Shown here one piece after another: positions 20,501 to 29,619 of a DNA stretch of 32,500 nt (positions within the stretch are counted from its first letter, which is position 1; each line of letters begins with the position of its first letter). The stretch spans positions 104,524 through 137,023 of the forward strand of contig CAUYUJ010019106.1 in assembly GCA_963575745.1 (NCBI GenBank), read 5' to 3'. The notes beneath the pieces were generated by a model that was not told the origin of the DNA, searched no databases, and saw nothing but the letters and a program-made list of their open reading frames with translations. Origin of the DNA: Prorocentrum cordatum. Taxonomy: Eukaryota; Sar; Dinophyceae; Prorocentrales; Prorocentraceae. Both the position numbers and the translations under genes were made by a program.

Positions 20501-21166
20501 GGCCGCCCGACGCGCCTGGGGCGCGGCGCTGGTCGGCACTGCCCCTCGCGCGGACGCGTGGGACTGCGCGGCGGCCCTCGTGCGCGAGCGCGCCCGCCGG
20601 GCTTTCCTGGGCGCCTCGGCGGCGGCCCTCTGGGCCGCGATCAGGCCACCGCGCGCCCTTGCTGCCCACTATCCCCCCCTCCAGCAGGCGCTCATCGCCT
20701 CGAGTCATTGCTTCGTGCGAGCTGCTCGGCATTTGGCTTATGCCCTTTGCCGCCAGCTCGTGCCTGGCACCTGTCTTTGGAGGCATGCGCCTCCCCGTGT
20801 TCGGCAGGGGGCGGCTCGGGCGAGCTGCGCCCCGCCGACGTCATTCGGGAGGCGGGGGCGGGGGTTCGAGTGGGCGGGAAGGTTCTTCATTCCTCGCGCC
20901 GTGTGCAGCTGTGGACCCGCCACTGCCTGTATTTCTGCGCGCGGTGCGGATGCACCGCTTCGACCAGCCCCGTGCATTTGATCGGGGCATGCGGCGAGGC
21001 CACTCGCAACGGGCGCGGGAACTTGGCTCGGATCCGCAGAGGCCTGCATCCTTGCCACCGCGCCCCCTTGGCAGAAGTCGAATGCGACCTAGGTGGGGCA
21101 CGCCGCGATTCTGCGCTGCGTCGCCCTCCTGGGGTTTTATGGCATGAGCCCTCGGCGTTGCCATAG
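20501..21166 (+). pseudogene. LINE C-terminal region
   Basis: Ala/Arg-rich sequence follows RNase H, then a frame change near 20.75-20.85 kb. The last part, CLYFCARCGC then VHLIGACGEATRNG and LARIRRGLHPC, matches the zinc-ribbon-like end of dinoflagellate LINE proteins as I remember them (paired Cys, a later Cys, then GLHP). The frame terminates at 21164-21166. Function is unknown; a nucleic-acid-binding role is an inference. Confidence 0.65.
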
Positions 21167-21204
21167 CGGTGCCCCCACCGCATGTGGATGGCAGGCAACT
21201 CCGA

Positions 21205-21348
21205 GGTAACTCCTCCTCCTCCTCTTCCTCCTCCTCCTCCTCTTCCTCCTCCTCCTCCCTCCTCCCTCCTCCCTCCTCCCTTCTCCCTCCTCCCTCCTCC
21301 CTCCTCGCTCCTCCCTCCTCCCTCCTCCTTCCTCCCTCCTCCCCCACG
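21205..21348. repeat. (TCC)n pyrimidine microsatellite
   Basis: Runs of ctc, ttcctc and cctccctcct on the plus strand start about 40 bp after the LINE stop codon. It could be the 3' tail of the element or its target. Confidence 0.9.
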
Positions 21349-21514
21349 TCTGCTGCGCTTTGGCCAGGGGCTGCCCTTGCCAACCGCTAATTTTAGACCG
21401 GCAGGAGCACAGCGAGCAGGAACGGCGGGTGAGGGCACCCCTGGCAGATGCCCGCGTGCTGCGGCCGAGAGCTCGACGTGGCGCTGGCTTCCCTGACTGC
21501 AGAGCGCCGTGCCG
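21349..21514. other. Short unique spacer
   Basis: I see no gene or repeat in this stretch after the TCC array. Confidence 0.4.
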
Positions 21515-21812
21515 TGTAGATCGCCTCGGTGGCTGCCAGCATACAGTGGTGAAGCAGTGGCGAGGCGTCCTTGCTTCCCCCATAGCCCACCAGACAATGT
21601 TCTGAGAACCTTGTGTGGTCTGCGCGAAATGTTCTTAGAACATGTTTGGCTGGGGCCGTCTTGTTTTAACACATCGGGCTTATGTTTTAAGAACATTGTT
21701 CTTAGAACATCTGGGTGTTCTAAGAACATGTCGTGGTAGGCCGATAGGAATGCGGGGACGGTCGGTGTCTGCTCAAGTGTAGATCGCCTCGATGGCTGCC
21801 AGCATACAGTGG
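21515..21812. repeat. Palindrome cluster bracketed by 34-bp direct repeats
   Basis: The repeat gtagatcgcctcggtggctg plus ccagcatacagtg is at about 21516-21549 and again at about 21779-21812 with one difference (ggtggc/gatggc). Between them, five copies of a palindrome with consensus ATGTTCTTAGAACAT lie at about 21598-21610, 21629-21643, 21682-21696, 21697-21710 and 21716-21729. The copies at 21629 and 21716 are essentially perfect; the others vary at one or two positions. Confidence 0.85.
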
Positions 21813-21984
21813 GGGGGCCCATGCCAAGAAACACCCTGCTTGCCTCCAGGGTGCCCCGGGATTCTTTGGTTTCGATGGTTTTGACATGGAAAGCGTGACG
21901 ACGCTCCCACTCCAAACATCGATGGACGTCCTGGGGCCTCAGGGTTGGGTTTCTTGTGGAAGGTTTCGTGTGGTCGGGCCCCCA
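21813..21984. other. Spacer between repeat cluster and LINE fragment
   Basis: I recognise no gene. Minus-strand frames are open but unlike known proteins. It may include decayed LINE sequence continuing from the fragment to its right. Confidence 0.35.
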
Positions 21985-22540
21985 ATGTAGGTGCAGGCAG
22001 GCCGAAACGCTCAAGGGCCAGCAGGAGGGCGTCCGGGGCAACGCTGTCAAATGCTCAGGCCCAACCTGCCAATCTGGGGCCAACAGCTTTGTCTGACCAT
22101 CTCTTGCCTCCCATGCATCTTCGATGCTGCGGCGCGCCAAGAGGGTGCCATCCGCCGCACCATGCTTCGATTCGAAGCCGAACAGCGCGTGACAGATGCG
22201 ATCTTCGGCGCCCGCCCGCTTCACTCTCTGCAGGAGGATTGCCCCGTACAGCTCATAACCCGCCTGCAGCATATGGGCCGTCTGTTCCTCGCACTTGGAT
22301 TCGTCGCCTTTTTTGCAGACAGCTGTAACCAGAGGTGCCACGAGCGAGGCACCGCCCCCTCGGCCCAGCGCTTCTGGCACAGAGCTGCGGTCCACTTGCG
22401 CGCAGGCGAACCGCGCGTGCAGACCGCTCTCCAAAGGGCGCCAGGCACCATCGGAGCCGCAAGCCTTGCCCCGTCTCATTTTCCAAACTGCGGCTCATTG
22501 TCCAGGCTGCGGTAGATGCATCTTTATCACTGCCGCTCTC
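21985..22540 (-). pseudogene. LINE reverse transcriptase fragment
   Basis: On the minus strand the frame starting near 22500 reads MRRGKACGSDGAW, then LVTAVCKKGDESKCEEQT (the KKGD finger motif), GYELYGAILLQRVKRAG, FGFESKHGAADGTLLARRSI and LLAPDW, the start of motif A. A second frame continues with AFDSVAPDALLLALERFGL near 21990-22060, so a one-base frameshift falls inside motif A. RT motifs B, C and beyond are missing. This is the N-terminal half of a LINE RT, truncated on both sides. Confidence 0.85.
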
Positions 22541-22660
22541 CTTCTTGCTCTTTCCATTTACCTCGTGTTTTTTGTTCGGCCCCCCCCCCCCGCAGGTCAG
22601 AGGGGGGGCTCGAGGGCATCGGCGCTTCGACGCGAACTCGTCCGCATCACCGAGTCACCA
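22541..22660. other. Short spacer
   Basis: It includes a C10 run near 22580. I see no gene. Confidence 0.35.
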
Positions 22661-22742
22661 ATGAGGAGGAGAGGAGGAGGAGGAGGAGGAGGAGGAGGAG
22701 GAAGAGGAGGAGGAGGAGGAGCAGGAGGAGCAGGAGGAGTGC
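22661..22742. repeat. (GGA)n microsatellite
   Basis: gga/agg repeats with a few gca variants. It lies about 120 bp upstream, in the minus-strand sense, of the LINE RT fragment. Confidence 0.9.
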
Positions 22743-23645
22743 GGGGAGGGAATCCCGCATCACGTGACGAAGTCCACCTCAAACGGGGGCCACGGGGAGG
22801 CGTCCAGGGACCCAGGAGCCGAGCCCCCCGGGGTCCCCGCGGGGACGTCGGCCGCGCCGTGCCGGCTGCTCCAGGTGAGTAGTCTCCAGATGAGCAGCGC
22901 AAAACATCGGGGGTAAACATACCTCCTACCCTGACACGTCGATTAAGGAATTGGCCGTTCTCGGTTCGCGAGAGGGCGTCGCGGCCGTCGATTTTGCGGG
23001 TCCAGGTCCGTCGGTTTCGGTCCCAGGCCGTTTTCACTAAGGGGAGGTTTGCTAAAGGGAGGTTTGTCCACCGCCGAAAAAACCGGGTCGTCTGCGCCGG
23101 CATTGGCTCGGCAGGTCGCCCGTAAGCGCCTTCGTCTCCAGTGTGGCGTGCCGCGCCAGCGGCCGCGTAAGCCACCACGTGATCTCGCTGTGCCATCTCG
23201 CGTGAAACCCTTTTGTTTTCGTCGCCCAGATGATGGGGGTCCTCCAGGCGAGCGCGCCCGCTCGTGCCCCGCCAGGCAGCCCGCTCGTGCCCGTCAGAAC
23301 ATGGCGTGGAGGCCCGTGTGGCCTGTGCTTGAGCACCTGCGCTTGGGCCTCGAGCCCCTGTACCTAATGTTTGGGACCCTCTGCCCTGAGCCCTTGTGCT
23401 TGAGCCCTTGTGCCTTGAGCGTTTGTGCTTAAGTCCAGGAGGCCCTTGTGCCTTGTGAGGTCAGCGCGTCGGATCAACAAATTTCGGTTCAAGAATGCGA
23501 AATTCGTCGATCGCGGCTCAATGGTCTTCACCATGCAACCGTTTTCAAACCAGGATTATGTAACCGAGTTGGCTCAATTTCTGTTGTCCATCGTTACGCG
23601 GCTCTGCTTCCAAGCGCTTCTGAGCAAGCATCGCTTGCTGCAGCG
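22743..23645. other. Upstream region of the cysteine-module locus, no gene recognised
   Basis: There is no protein similarity. A 14-bp near-duplicate (aaggggaggtttgct, aaagggaggtttgtc) lies at 23039-23068. A degenerate repeat of gagcccttgtgcctt occurs near 23385-23455. A promoter for the downstream gene cannot be recognised; dinoflagellate promoters have no reliable TATA box. Confidence 0.4.
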
Positions 23646-24825
23646 ATGTGGGCGATGGCAGGGTTCCTGACAGGCGCTTGGCTGACTGCGCTGGCCTTCG
23701 CGCGGACAGACGATTGCTGGGGCAACGACAATTGCGATGCCAAAGATGACGAGCAGGCTCTCCTTCAGCGCACGCATCAAACGATCCTGCAGCACAAGTC
23801 TGGCCAGACGTGCAGCAGCCCTCCGCCGACGATCAACGGCTACAACTGCCGGCACTGCTGCCCGGGCCAGTGCGACCAGCAGGGCCACCCCGAGTGCTAT
23901 GTGGGCGGAGGCGGCGGCGGCACAACGATTCCCGCCACTCCGAGTACCCCTGGAGACCAGGAGTGCAGCAACCCTCCGCCGACGATCAACGGCTACAACT
24001 GCCGGCACTGCTGCCCGGGCCAGTGCGACCAAGAGGGCCACCCCGAGTGCTATGTGGGCGGAGGCGGCGGCGGCACCACGATTCCCGCAAATCCGAGTAC
24101 CCCTGGAGACCAGGAGTGCAGCAGCCCTCCGCCGACGATCAACGGCTACAACTGCCGGCACTGCTGCCCGGGCCAGTGCGACCAGCAGGGCCACCCCGAG
24201 TGCTATGTGGGCGGAGGCGGCGGCGGCACCACGATTCCCGCCACCCGAGTACCCCTGGAGACCAGGAGTGCAGCAGCCCTCCGCCGACGATCACGGCTAC
24301 AACTGCCGGCACTGCTGCCCGGACGAGTGCAACCAGCAGGGCCACCCCGAGTGCTATGTGGGCGGAGGCGGCGGCGGCACCACGATTCCCGCCACCCCGA
24401 GTACCCCTGGAGACCAGGAGTGCAGCAGCCCTCCGCCGACGATCAACGGCTACAACTGCCGGCACTGCTGCCCGGGCCAGTGCGACCAGCAGGGCCACCC
24501 CGAGTGCTATGTGGGCGGAGGCGGCGGCGGCGCCACACTTCTCGCCACCCCGAGTACCCCTGGAGACCAGGAGTGCAGCAGCCCTCCGCCGACGATCAAC
24601 GGCTACAACTGCAGGCACTGCTGCCCGGACGAGTGCGACCAGCAGGGCCACCCCGAGTGCTATGTGGGCGGAGGCGGCGGCGGCACCACGATTCCCGCCA
24701 CCCCGAGTACCCCTGGAGACCAGGAGTGCAGCAGCCCTCCGCCAACGATCAACGGCTACAACTGCAGGCACTGCTGCCCGGACGAGTGCGACCAGCAGGG
24801 CCACCCCGAGTGTTATGTGGGGTGA
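23646..24825 (+). pseudogene. Secreted-type protein with seven six-cysteine modules (frameshifted)
   Basis: I do not recognise the family. The likely start is the ATG at 23646 or 23655; from 23655 the protein opens MAGFLTGAWLTALAFA, a convincing signal peptide, then an acidic stretch (DDCWGNDNCDAKDDEQALLQ). Seven modules of 51 residues (153 bp) start at 23811, 23964, 24117, 24269, 24421, 24574 and 24727. Each has cysteines spaced C-x11-C-x2-C-C-x3-C-x7-C, then a Gly6 and Thr/Pro-rich linker. Modules alternate PGQC (1, 2, 3, 5) and PDEC (4, 6, 7). One-base deletions at about 24243-24246 and 24293 shift modules 4-7 to another frame, which then ends at a UGA (24823-24825). A C-terminal tail with CSFPDGQHYC stays open past it to 24960. 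It is a mutated gene, or a gene with assembly errors. Role unknown; an extracellular or cell-surface place is inferred. Confidence 0.7.
23811..24822 (+). repeat. 153-bp tandem repeat, seven copies
   Basis: Units are close to identical in DNA over most of their length, with a few fixed differences (gggccag/gacgag at the fourth to fifth Cys). The period is a multiple of three except for the two deletions in unit 4. High DNA identity points to recent expansion or gene conversion. Confidence 0.95.
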
Positions 24826-24960
24826 GGCGGCAGCGGCACCACCGGAGGCGTTCCTGGGATGCCAGGAGGGTTTTTTGGCAGCTTTCCTGGTGGCTCACCT
24901 TGTAGCTTTCCTGACGGGCAGCACTACTGTCGCCAGTTTCTGTCAGACAATAGGCACTGA

Positions 24961-25415
24961 GGTTACCGAATCTCGCAGTCTCTAACGTGCCTCTCGCATC
25001 TGCTCCGCGCAGAAGTGCAGATAGCGCTTGTGTCTGATGGGGGCCCAGCATTGGGAAGGCCTCCAGGCCGTTGCCGCCGACCCTGTGCGCGGGACCTCCC
25101 CCGGGACACCCGCTGGCGAACCGCCCCCGGGCCTCTGGGGGCTCCGGGGGGCGCGGGGGAGGGGTCGCAGGGAAGGGGCTTCCTTTCGATTTAACGATCA
25201 ACAACAGAGAGCCGCGCCCAGACGGCTCATCGGCAGGAAATGTGCACATGCATACGTGGAAAATGTCACTGGGCCTCGGCCGGCAACCACTTGCAAGCTT
25301 TGCGCAAATGGCGCGCGAGGGTAAGCAGCAACACTCCGTCTGAAGAGGGTGGGGGGGGCGGGGAGGGGACAGGGAGGAGGGAGGCGAATGAGCAGAGCGA
25401 GGGAACTCATCGCAG
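24961..25415. other. No gene recognised; pyrimidine tract on minus strand
   Basis: G-rich sequence at 25345-25385 (gggtggggggggcggggagg) reads as a pyrimidine tract on the minus strand, right after the end of the LINE fragment at 25416. Nothing else is identifiable. Confidence 0.4.
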
Positions 25416-26075
25416 TCACACTGACTGTTTACAATACTCTTTAACAGCTGCATCCCATTCCCTTGGAGGAGAATTCAATAAAATCTGCAGGCGGTCGGGG
25501 TCGTCTCCTGCGACTCTCAGCGCGCGGGCGTGCATGTAACTGGTCCATTGCAAGGGCGGTCTGCCTCGATTCTTCAGGGACCGCCATTCCCGCGGCATTA
25601 GGGAGTGCGCCTCGCCTGGCTGGAACACCATTGCTTTCGGCAACGATTGCGAAGGTGCCCTTGCTAATTTACCGTAATATTTAAGCTGCCTCTCCAATAG
25701 TATAGTTGACAATGGAGGAGATTGTGCTTCAAGCAGGACACGTTGATTGCTGAAGAAAGATAGGAATGCCGGCTGGATCTTCAGTACTCTGCGGTAGCAT
25801 TTGGCTTGAAATCCATCCAGTCTGTTCTTGTCTGCTTGCAATAATACACAAGATTCCAATCCGTACAATAATTTGGAGAAGACGCAGGCTTGCAGTACTC
25901 GTAGCTTGTGCTGCTTGGTCATGTTTGCGTGGTTCCACACAGCACATAATTTGCCAAATGCTCCTTTTGCTTCTCCGAGGCGGCGCGTTATTTCAGCCTT
26001 GGGCCGACCATCTGCGCTTAAGAGGCCACCAAGATAAACAACGTCGTCTTTAGATTGGATTTCTTTAGATGACGT
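25416..26075 (-). pseudogene. LINE 3' fragment (post-RT region), second copy
   Basis: From about 26060 on the minus strand, DDVVYLGGLLSADGRPKAEI then RRLGEAKGAFGKLCAVWNHAN is the segment just after RT motif E in LINEs. The frame continues MTKQHKLRVLQACVFSKLLYG, KNRLDGFQAKCYRRVLKIQ, then ERQLKYYGKLARAP and NRGRPPLQWTSYMHA to a stop at 25416-25418. The 215-codon stretch has no stops or frameshifts, unlike the other LINE pieces here, so this copy is younger. Upstream of 26075 there are stops and no RT core, so it is a 5'-truncated insertion. It shares the block order of the 16700-17280 fragment. Confidence 0.85.
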
Positions 26076-26132
26076 TCCTCAATTTCCTCGTGCCTGGAGG
26101 TTGAAGAGGGCCCATGGGAACGGAAGGGAGGG

Positions 26133-26192
26133 GCGACGGCAATGGCGACGGCGACGGCGACGGCAACGGCGACGACGACGACAGCGTCTTCC
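26133..26192. repeat. (GGCGAC)n short array
   Basis: About nine near-perfect ggcgac/ggcaac hexamers. There is no evidence of coding. Confidence 0.85.
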
Positions 26193-27637
26193 ACGCGCCA
26201 ACAGGGTTGGCGGATAGTTAAGCAGGACGGGGCCGAACCACAGCAGTTTTTTCTGTGTGTTCTTCAATGGTGCGCTGGACTTTATTCATGCATGGCCCTC
26301 GTATCCTTTTCTCTCCCTCTCCCTCTCCCCCTCTTTCTCTGTTCTGTCGCTGTATCGTTCCTTCGCGCCCTTCCTCGCATGACACCCTGGCCCCCTCCCC
26401 CCCCCTCCTCGAGGACTTCGGCGGAACCTCGATCCGCCGCAAATGATCTTGTCAGGAATATTTTTTTGACGGCCAACCAGGTCATGCACTTCAGCGGTTC
26501 TGCGGGCGAGCCTGAATTCTAGAATGCGCCGCGGGCAGTTGCGCTTGGGTGCCGCATTATCTATTGAGCTTACGCTGCTTGAGGTGCGCAGTTGGATTGC
26601 AGAAGACCATCGGGCGCAGGCGAAGGGGGGCCAATATCAATGTGTCTTCTGTGAGGGTTCTATTCGCCCGACAAGTGGCCGGTCGGCAGCGCTCAGCCCC
26701 GTCAACAGAACCTGTCGGCACCAAATCGGCGCCCGTGGCCGCGGGGAGGCCGTGTTCGGCGGGCGCCTTTCGTCGCGCCCATTGTTTTGTGGTTGAGAGG
26801 GAATCGGGGCTCGGGCCCCATGGTGTTGGGGAACAAGCAATGGCATACAACATACACATAAAGATTGGGAGTTCCTCGCGGACTCCTCTGATCGGAGCTG
26901 GGGCCCCCCGCGGCGGCGCCTCCGGCGTTGCCCCTGGCGCGCCCCGTACGCCGAGGGAGGGGGGTCCTGCGCTGGTCCGGGGAAACCACGCGGACCTTCC
27001 AGATTTTATGTTTGCGTCGTTGCTCGTTCCCCTAAAGGCCCCCCCAGAGGAGCAGCTCGTCTTCCCGAGTTGTTTTGGCCGAGGGCCCCTGGAACCCGAA
27101 AGCGGCTCCAAGTCTCAGGGCCCGTTTCCCCCAGCCGAGTCTCGGTCAAGACTCCCCCTCTCCCCCTTCCCTCTTTGTCCCGTTCAGTCTTGGCGTTTTG
27201 GCTCGGGAGCAATTGTGTTCGGGGCGAGCCGTGACACGCGCCCGCCCGCGTGGCCTTTTTGCCCGGGGGCGCCAGAGCCGCGCCACACAGCGCAGTGTTG
27301 ATACGTGTCCCATCTCTTCCCCCTTCAGTATCCGCGAGGGCGCCATGGCTCCGAAAGGCTCTCGCCGCGCGTCTGCGACTTCAACGTCGCGGAACACAAC
27401 AGGTTTTTGCATCCTGACAACTCAACCGTGCTTTCAACACCACGATTCAGTTTGTGTGCTACGTTTTTACAAATCAAATTGTGCCAAAACGCAATTCCTG
27501 GAATTTCGACCGTACGACCCTTGCAACTGTTGTGACTCTTTAAGGCAGATGCTCTTAGTGGTAAGGCGAGGCACGGTGACCGGCCGTCCGAGCGATGGCG
27601 AGAAAAGGGCCGCATGGTTGCCCCCTAGCCACGTTTC
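26193..27637. other. 1.4-kb segment without a recognised gene
   Basis: Several frames are open on both strands (for example plus 26549-27301), but none resembles a protein family, and composition alone explains them. There are pyrimidine-rich tracts near 26310-26340 and 26390-26410. A TTTTGGCTC string near 27190 recalls the 3' part of the dinoflagellate spliced leader but is too short to call. Confidence 0.4.
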
Positions 27638-27965
27638 GAAAAAGGAGCCGCCCTCCATCCGACAAGCTGCTGCATTGTTTGCGGCGAAAGTGCACGGCGC
27701 TGGGGCGGGAACCACGTTTTGAAATCTGCCCGCCTTTCATCCATGAAGTTGCCTTGAATGTTTTAGGCGAACGCGCGCAGTGCTAAGGCGAGAGCTAGAT
27801 ATTTGAAAAAGGAGCCGCCATCTGTCCGCGAAGTTGCTGCAAATGCTGAAGACGAGTGCGCGTTTTTTTTTTGGGGGGGGGGAGGGGGGGGCGAGGGCAT
27901 CATTTTGAACGCGACCCGCCCTCCATCCACGGAGTTGTTGGGAGCTCCAAGTTTCAGGGTCGTCG
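27638..27965. repeat. Degenerate ~84-bp tandem repeat, about four copies
   Basis: Copies begin near 27638, 27720, 27804 and 27907. Shared pieces are gaaaaaggagccgcc, then ccatccgcgaagttgctgca, then ggcgaacgcgc. Later copies diverge, and the third holds a T10 and a G9 run. The last copy is shorter. Confidence 0.65.
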
Positions 27966-28126
27966 GTGGCGAGACAGTCTCATGCGAAACGCCGGGCCCG
28001 CCCTGCCGACGCGTCTGGTTGCGTGACGGGGATGGGTATCTTTATGGCAGTGGGGTGGAGAAGGAGGCTGGGGGGGCGGGATCATGAGGACGAGGTGGGG
28101 AGAGGAACGCGAGGACGAGGAGGGAG

Positions 28127-28127
<1 letters not shown>

Positions 28128-28162
<35 letters not shown>

Positions 28163-28175
28163 CTGATGATGATGC

Positions 28176-28227
<52 letters not shown>

Positions 28228-28254
28228 GGTGGTGGTGGTGGTGGTGGTGGTTGT

Positions 28255-28307
<53 letters not shown>

Positions 28308-28329
28308 ATGATGATGATGATGATGATGC

Positions 28330-28385
<56 letters not shown>

Positions 28386-28635
28386 CTGATGCTGATGCTG
28401 ATGCTGGTGGGTGATGATGATGATGATGTGATGCTGATGCTGATGCTGGTGGTGGTGGTGATGGTGGTGGTGGTGGTGGTGGTGGTGGTGGTGGGAGTGG
28501 TGGTGGTGGTGGTGGTGGTGGTGGTGGTGGTGGTGGTGGTGGTGGTGATGATGATGATGATGATGATGATGGTGGTGATGATGCTGATGATAATGATGAT
28601 GGTGATGATGCTGATGATGATGAGGAGGAGGAGGA
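28128..28635. repeat. GAT/GGT triplet microsatellite block
   Basis: About 500 bp of gat, gct and ggt triplets in large blocks: (gat)n, then (ggt)n, then (gat)n and (ggt)n again, interrupted by gctgat and ttgttg. Both strands keep one or more frames open (poly-Asp, poly-Met, poly-Val or poly-His), which follows from period three. Confidence 0.95.
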
Positions 28636-28898
28636 AAATGGTGGGGAGGGGGGAAGGGGGGAAAGCTGATGAGGGGGGCCAACCCGGCAACCGTGCCCGA
28701 ATTGCAGGTTAGAGGCCTCTCGGTTGCTTGTTGGGATCTCTTGGAAGGCCTCTCGGAAGCTTCCTGGAGGCGGCAGATTCGAAGGCCTTTGGAGGGCCGT
28801 GCGAACGCGTCCTCAGAGCTTCGGGCGGCGGGGCAGGAACATGTTCGATGCCCCCCTTTGAGGGTGGAGATCGCCGCCCGCGCGCGGTAAACTGGGCC

Positions 28899-29219
28899 AT
28901 GTCGACCAAGTGGCCGTTGGCGGTCCTCATCATCGAGCTTCCAGAAAAGCTGAAGTCACGCAGTATGGCGCTGAACATATCCTGGCTGCTGCGCGAGGAG
29001 AACCAGGGGGCGTGCAATCTCAGCGACACGACGTCGGGTTTCGACGTGCTCCTCGGGATCCACGTGGCGGCTGCGGACCTGAAGTGGCGCGTGCTGGACG
29101 AAACGACGAAGGCCTCCCAGGAGCTCCACGAGTCGATCGTCGAGGACAGGGCGGCCGTCACGGGCAGGACGCCCGCGGCGGGGCGCGGCCAAATGACAGG
29201 GGGCCTGACGCCGCGGTGA
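28899..29219 (+). CDS. Possible short coding segment or exon, unknown function
   Basis: From the ATG at 28899 the frame encodes MSTKWPLAVLIIELPEKLKS, then LNISWLLREENQGACNLSD, GFDVLLGIHVAAADLKWRVL and SQELHESIVEDRAAVTGR, ending at 29219. The composition is balanced and amphipathic and codon third positions are GC-rich, unlike the low-complexity frames around it, so it looks like real coding sequence. I recognise no family. It may be one exon of a larger gene (dinoflagellate donors include GC and GA as well as GT), or old transposon coding sequence. The frame is open upstream to 28728, but that part looks non-coding. Confidence 0.35.
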   Translation: MSTKWPLAVLIIELPEKLKSRSMALNISWLLREENQGACNLSDTTSGFDVLLGIHVAAADLKWRVLDETTKASQELHESIVEDRAAVTGRTPAAGRGQMTGGLTPR

Positions 29220-29619
29220 CAGCATCGCCCAGCACGTCATTAACGATGCCTCCCGGGCGGGACTGGAGGCTGCGGCGGCGGCGCGCGGGGCCCCGCGCGA
29301 CCTCCCAAATCGGGGGCCAGCGCGAGGCCAATGGGAGCGGCCCGCGCTGGAGGAGGGGCCACTCCCGATCCCGCCAGTGGGCGAGGGCCCCTTTGGCGGG
29401 AGTGGGGGTCGGGCCCCCAAGGATTGGGGGCCCTTGAGCCGCCTTCCCGCTTCCCCTTTGCGCGGCGCGGTGCGGCGGGGGGTCTGCGATGCCGGCGCGA
29501 CGGGTCGCGGGGGCGCGGGGTGCGGGTGACGGACCTCGGCAATCGCGGCGCCCGACCGGGGGGCCCGGGGGTCGAGCCCCCCGCGCCTCCAGGCCTCCGC
29601 CCCCTCCTTCCCGGCTACC
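29220..29619. other. GC-rich segment, no gene recognised
   Basis: Very G/C-rich with several open frames on both strands, all Arg/Gly/Pro/Ala-rich. I see no motif. Confidence 0.4.

Larger units (their letters stand above)
17290..21166 (+). mobile_element. Plus-strand LINE (non-LTR retrotransposon), 5'-truncated
   Basis: About 3.9 kb encodes, in order, a pre-RT region, reverse transcriptase, a CCHC zinc motif, RNase H and a C-terminal zinc-ribbon-like end, split over several frames. I find no endonuclease domain upstream, so it is 5'-truncated, as target-primed reverse transcription often leaves LINEs. RNase H after RT fits the I/R1-like or related clades. The 3' end is followed within about 40 bp by a (TCC)n array. 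The parts are annotated separately below. Confidence 0.85.

Noticed and set aside
20887-22479. A single 530-codon minus-strand protein
   Set aside because: Only the first ~150 residues are LINE RT; the rest reads through palindromes, the TCC array and the antisense of the plus-strand LINE.
23473-23493. Relic of the dinoflagellate spliced leader (atttcggttcaag) upstream of the cysteine-module gene
   Set aside because: 11 of 13 bases match the leader's 3' part, but about one such match is expected by chance on both strands of 32 kb, and the 5' part does not match.
28128-28712. Poly-Asp, poly-Met and poly-His frames in the GAT arrays
   Set aside because: Pure microsatellite translation on both strands.
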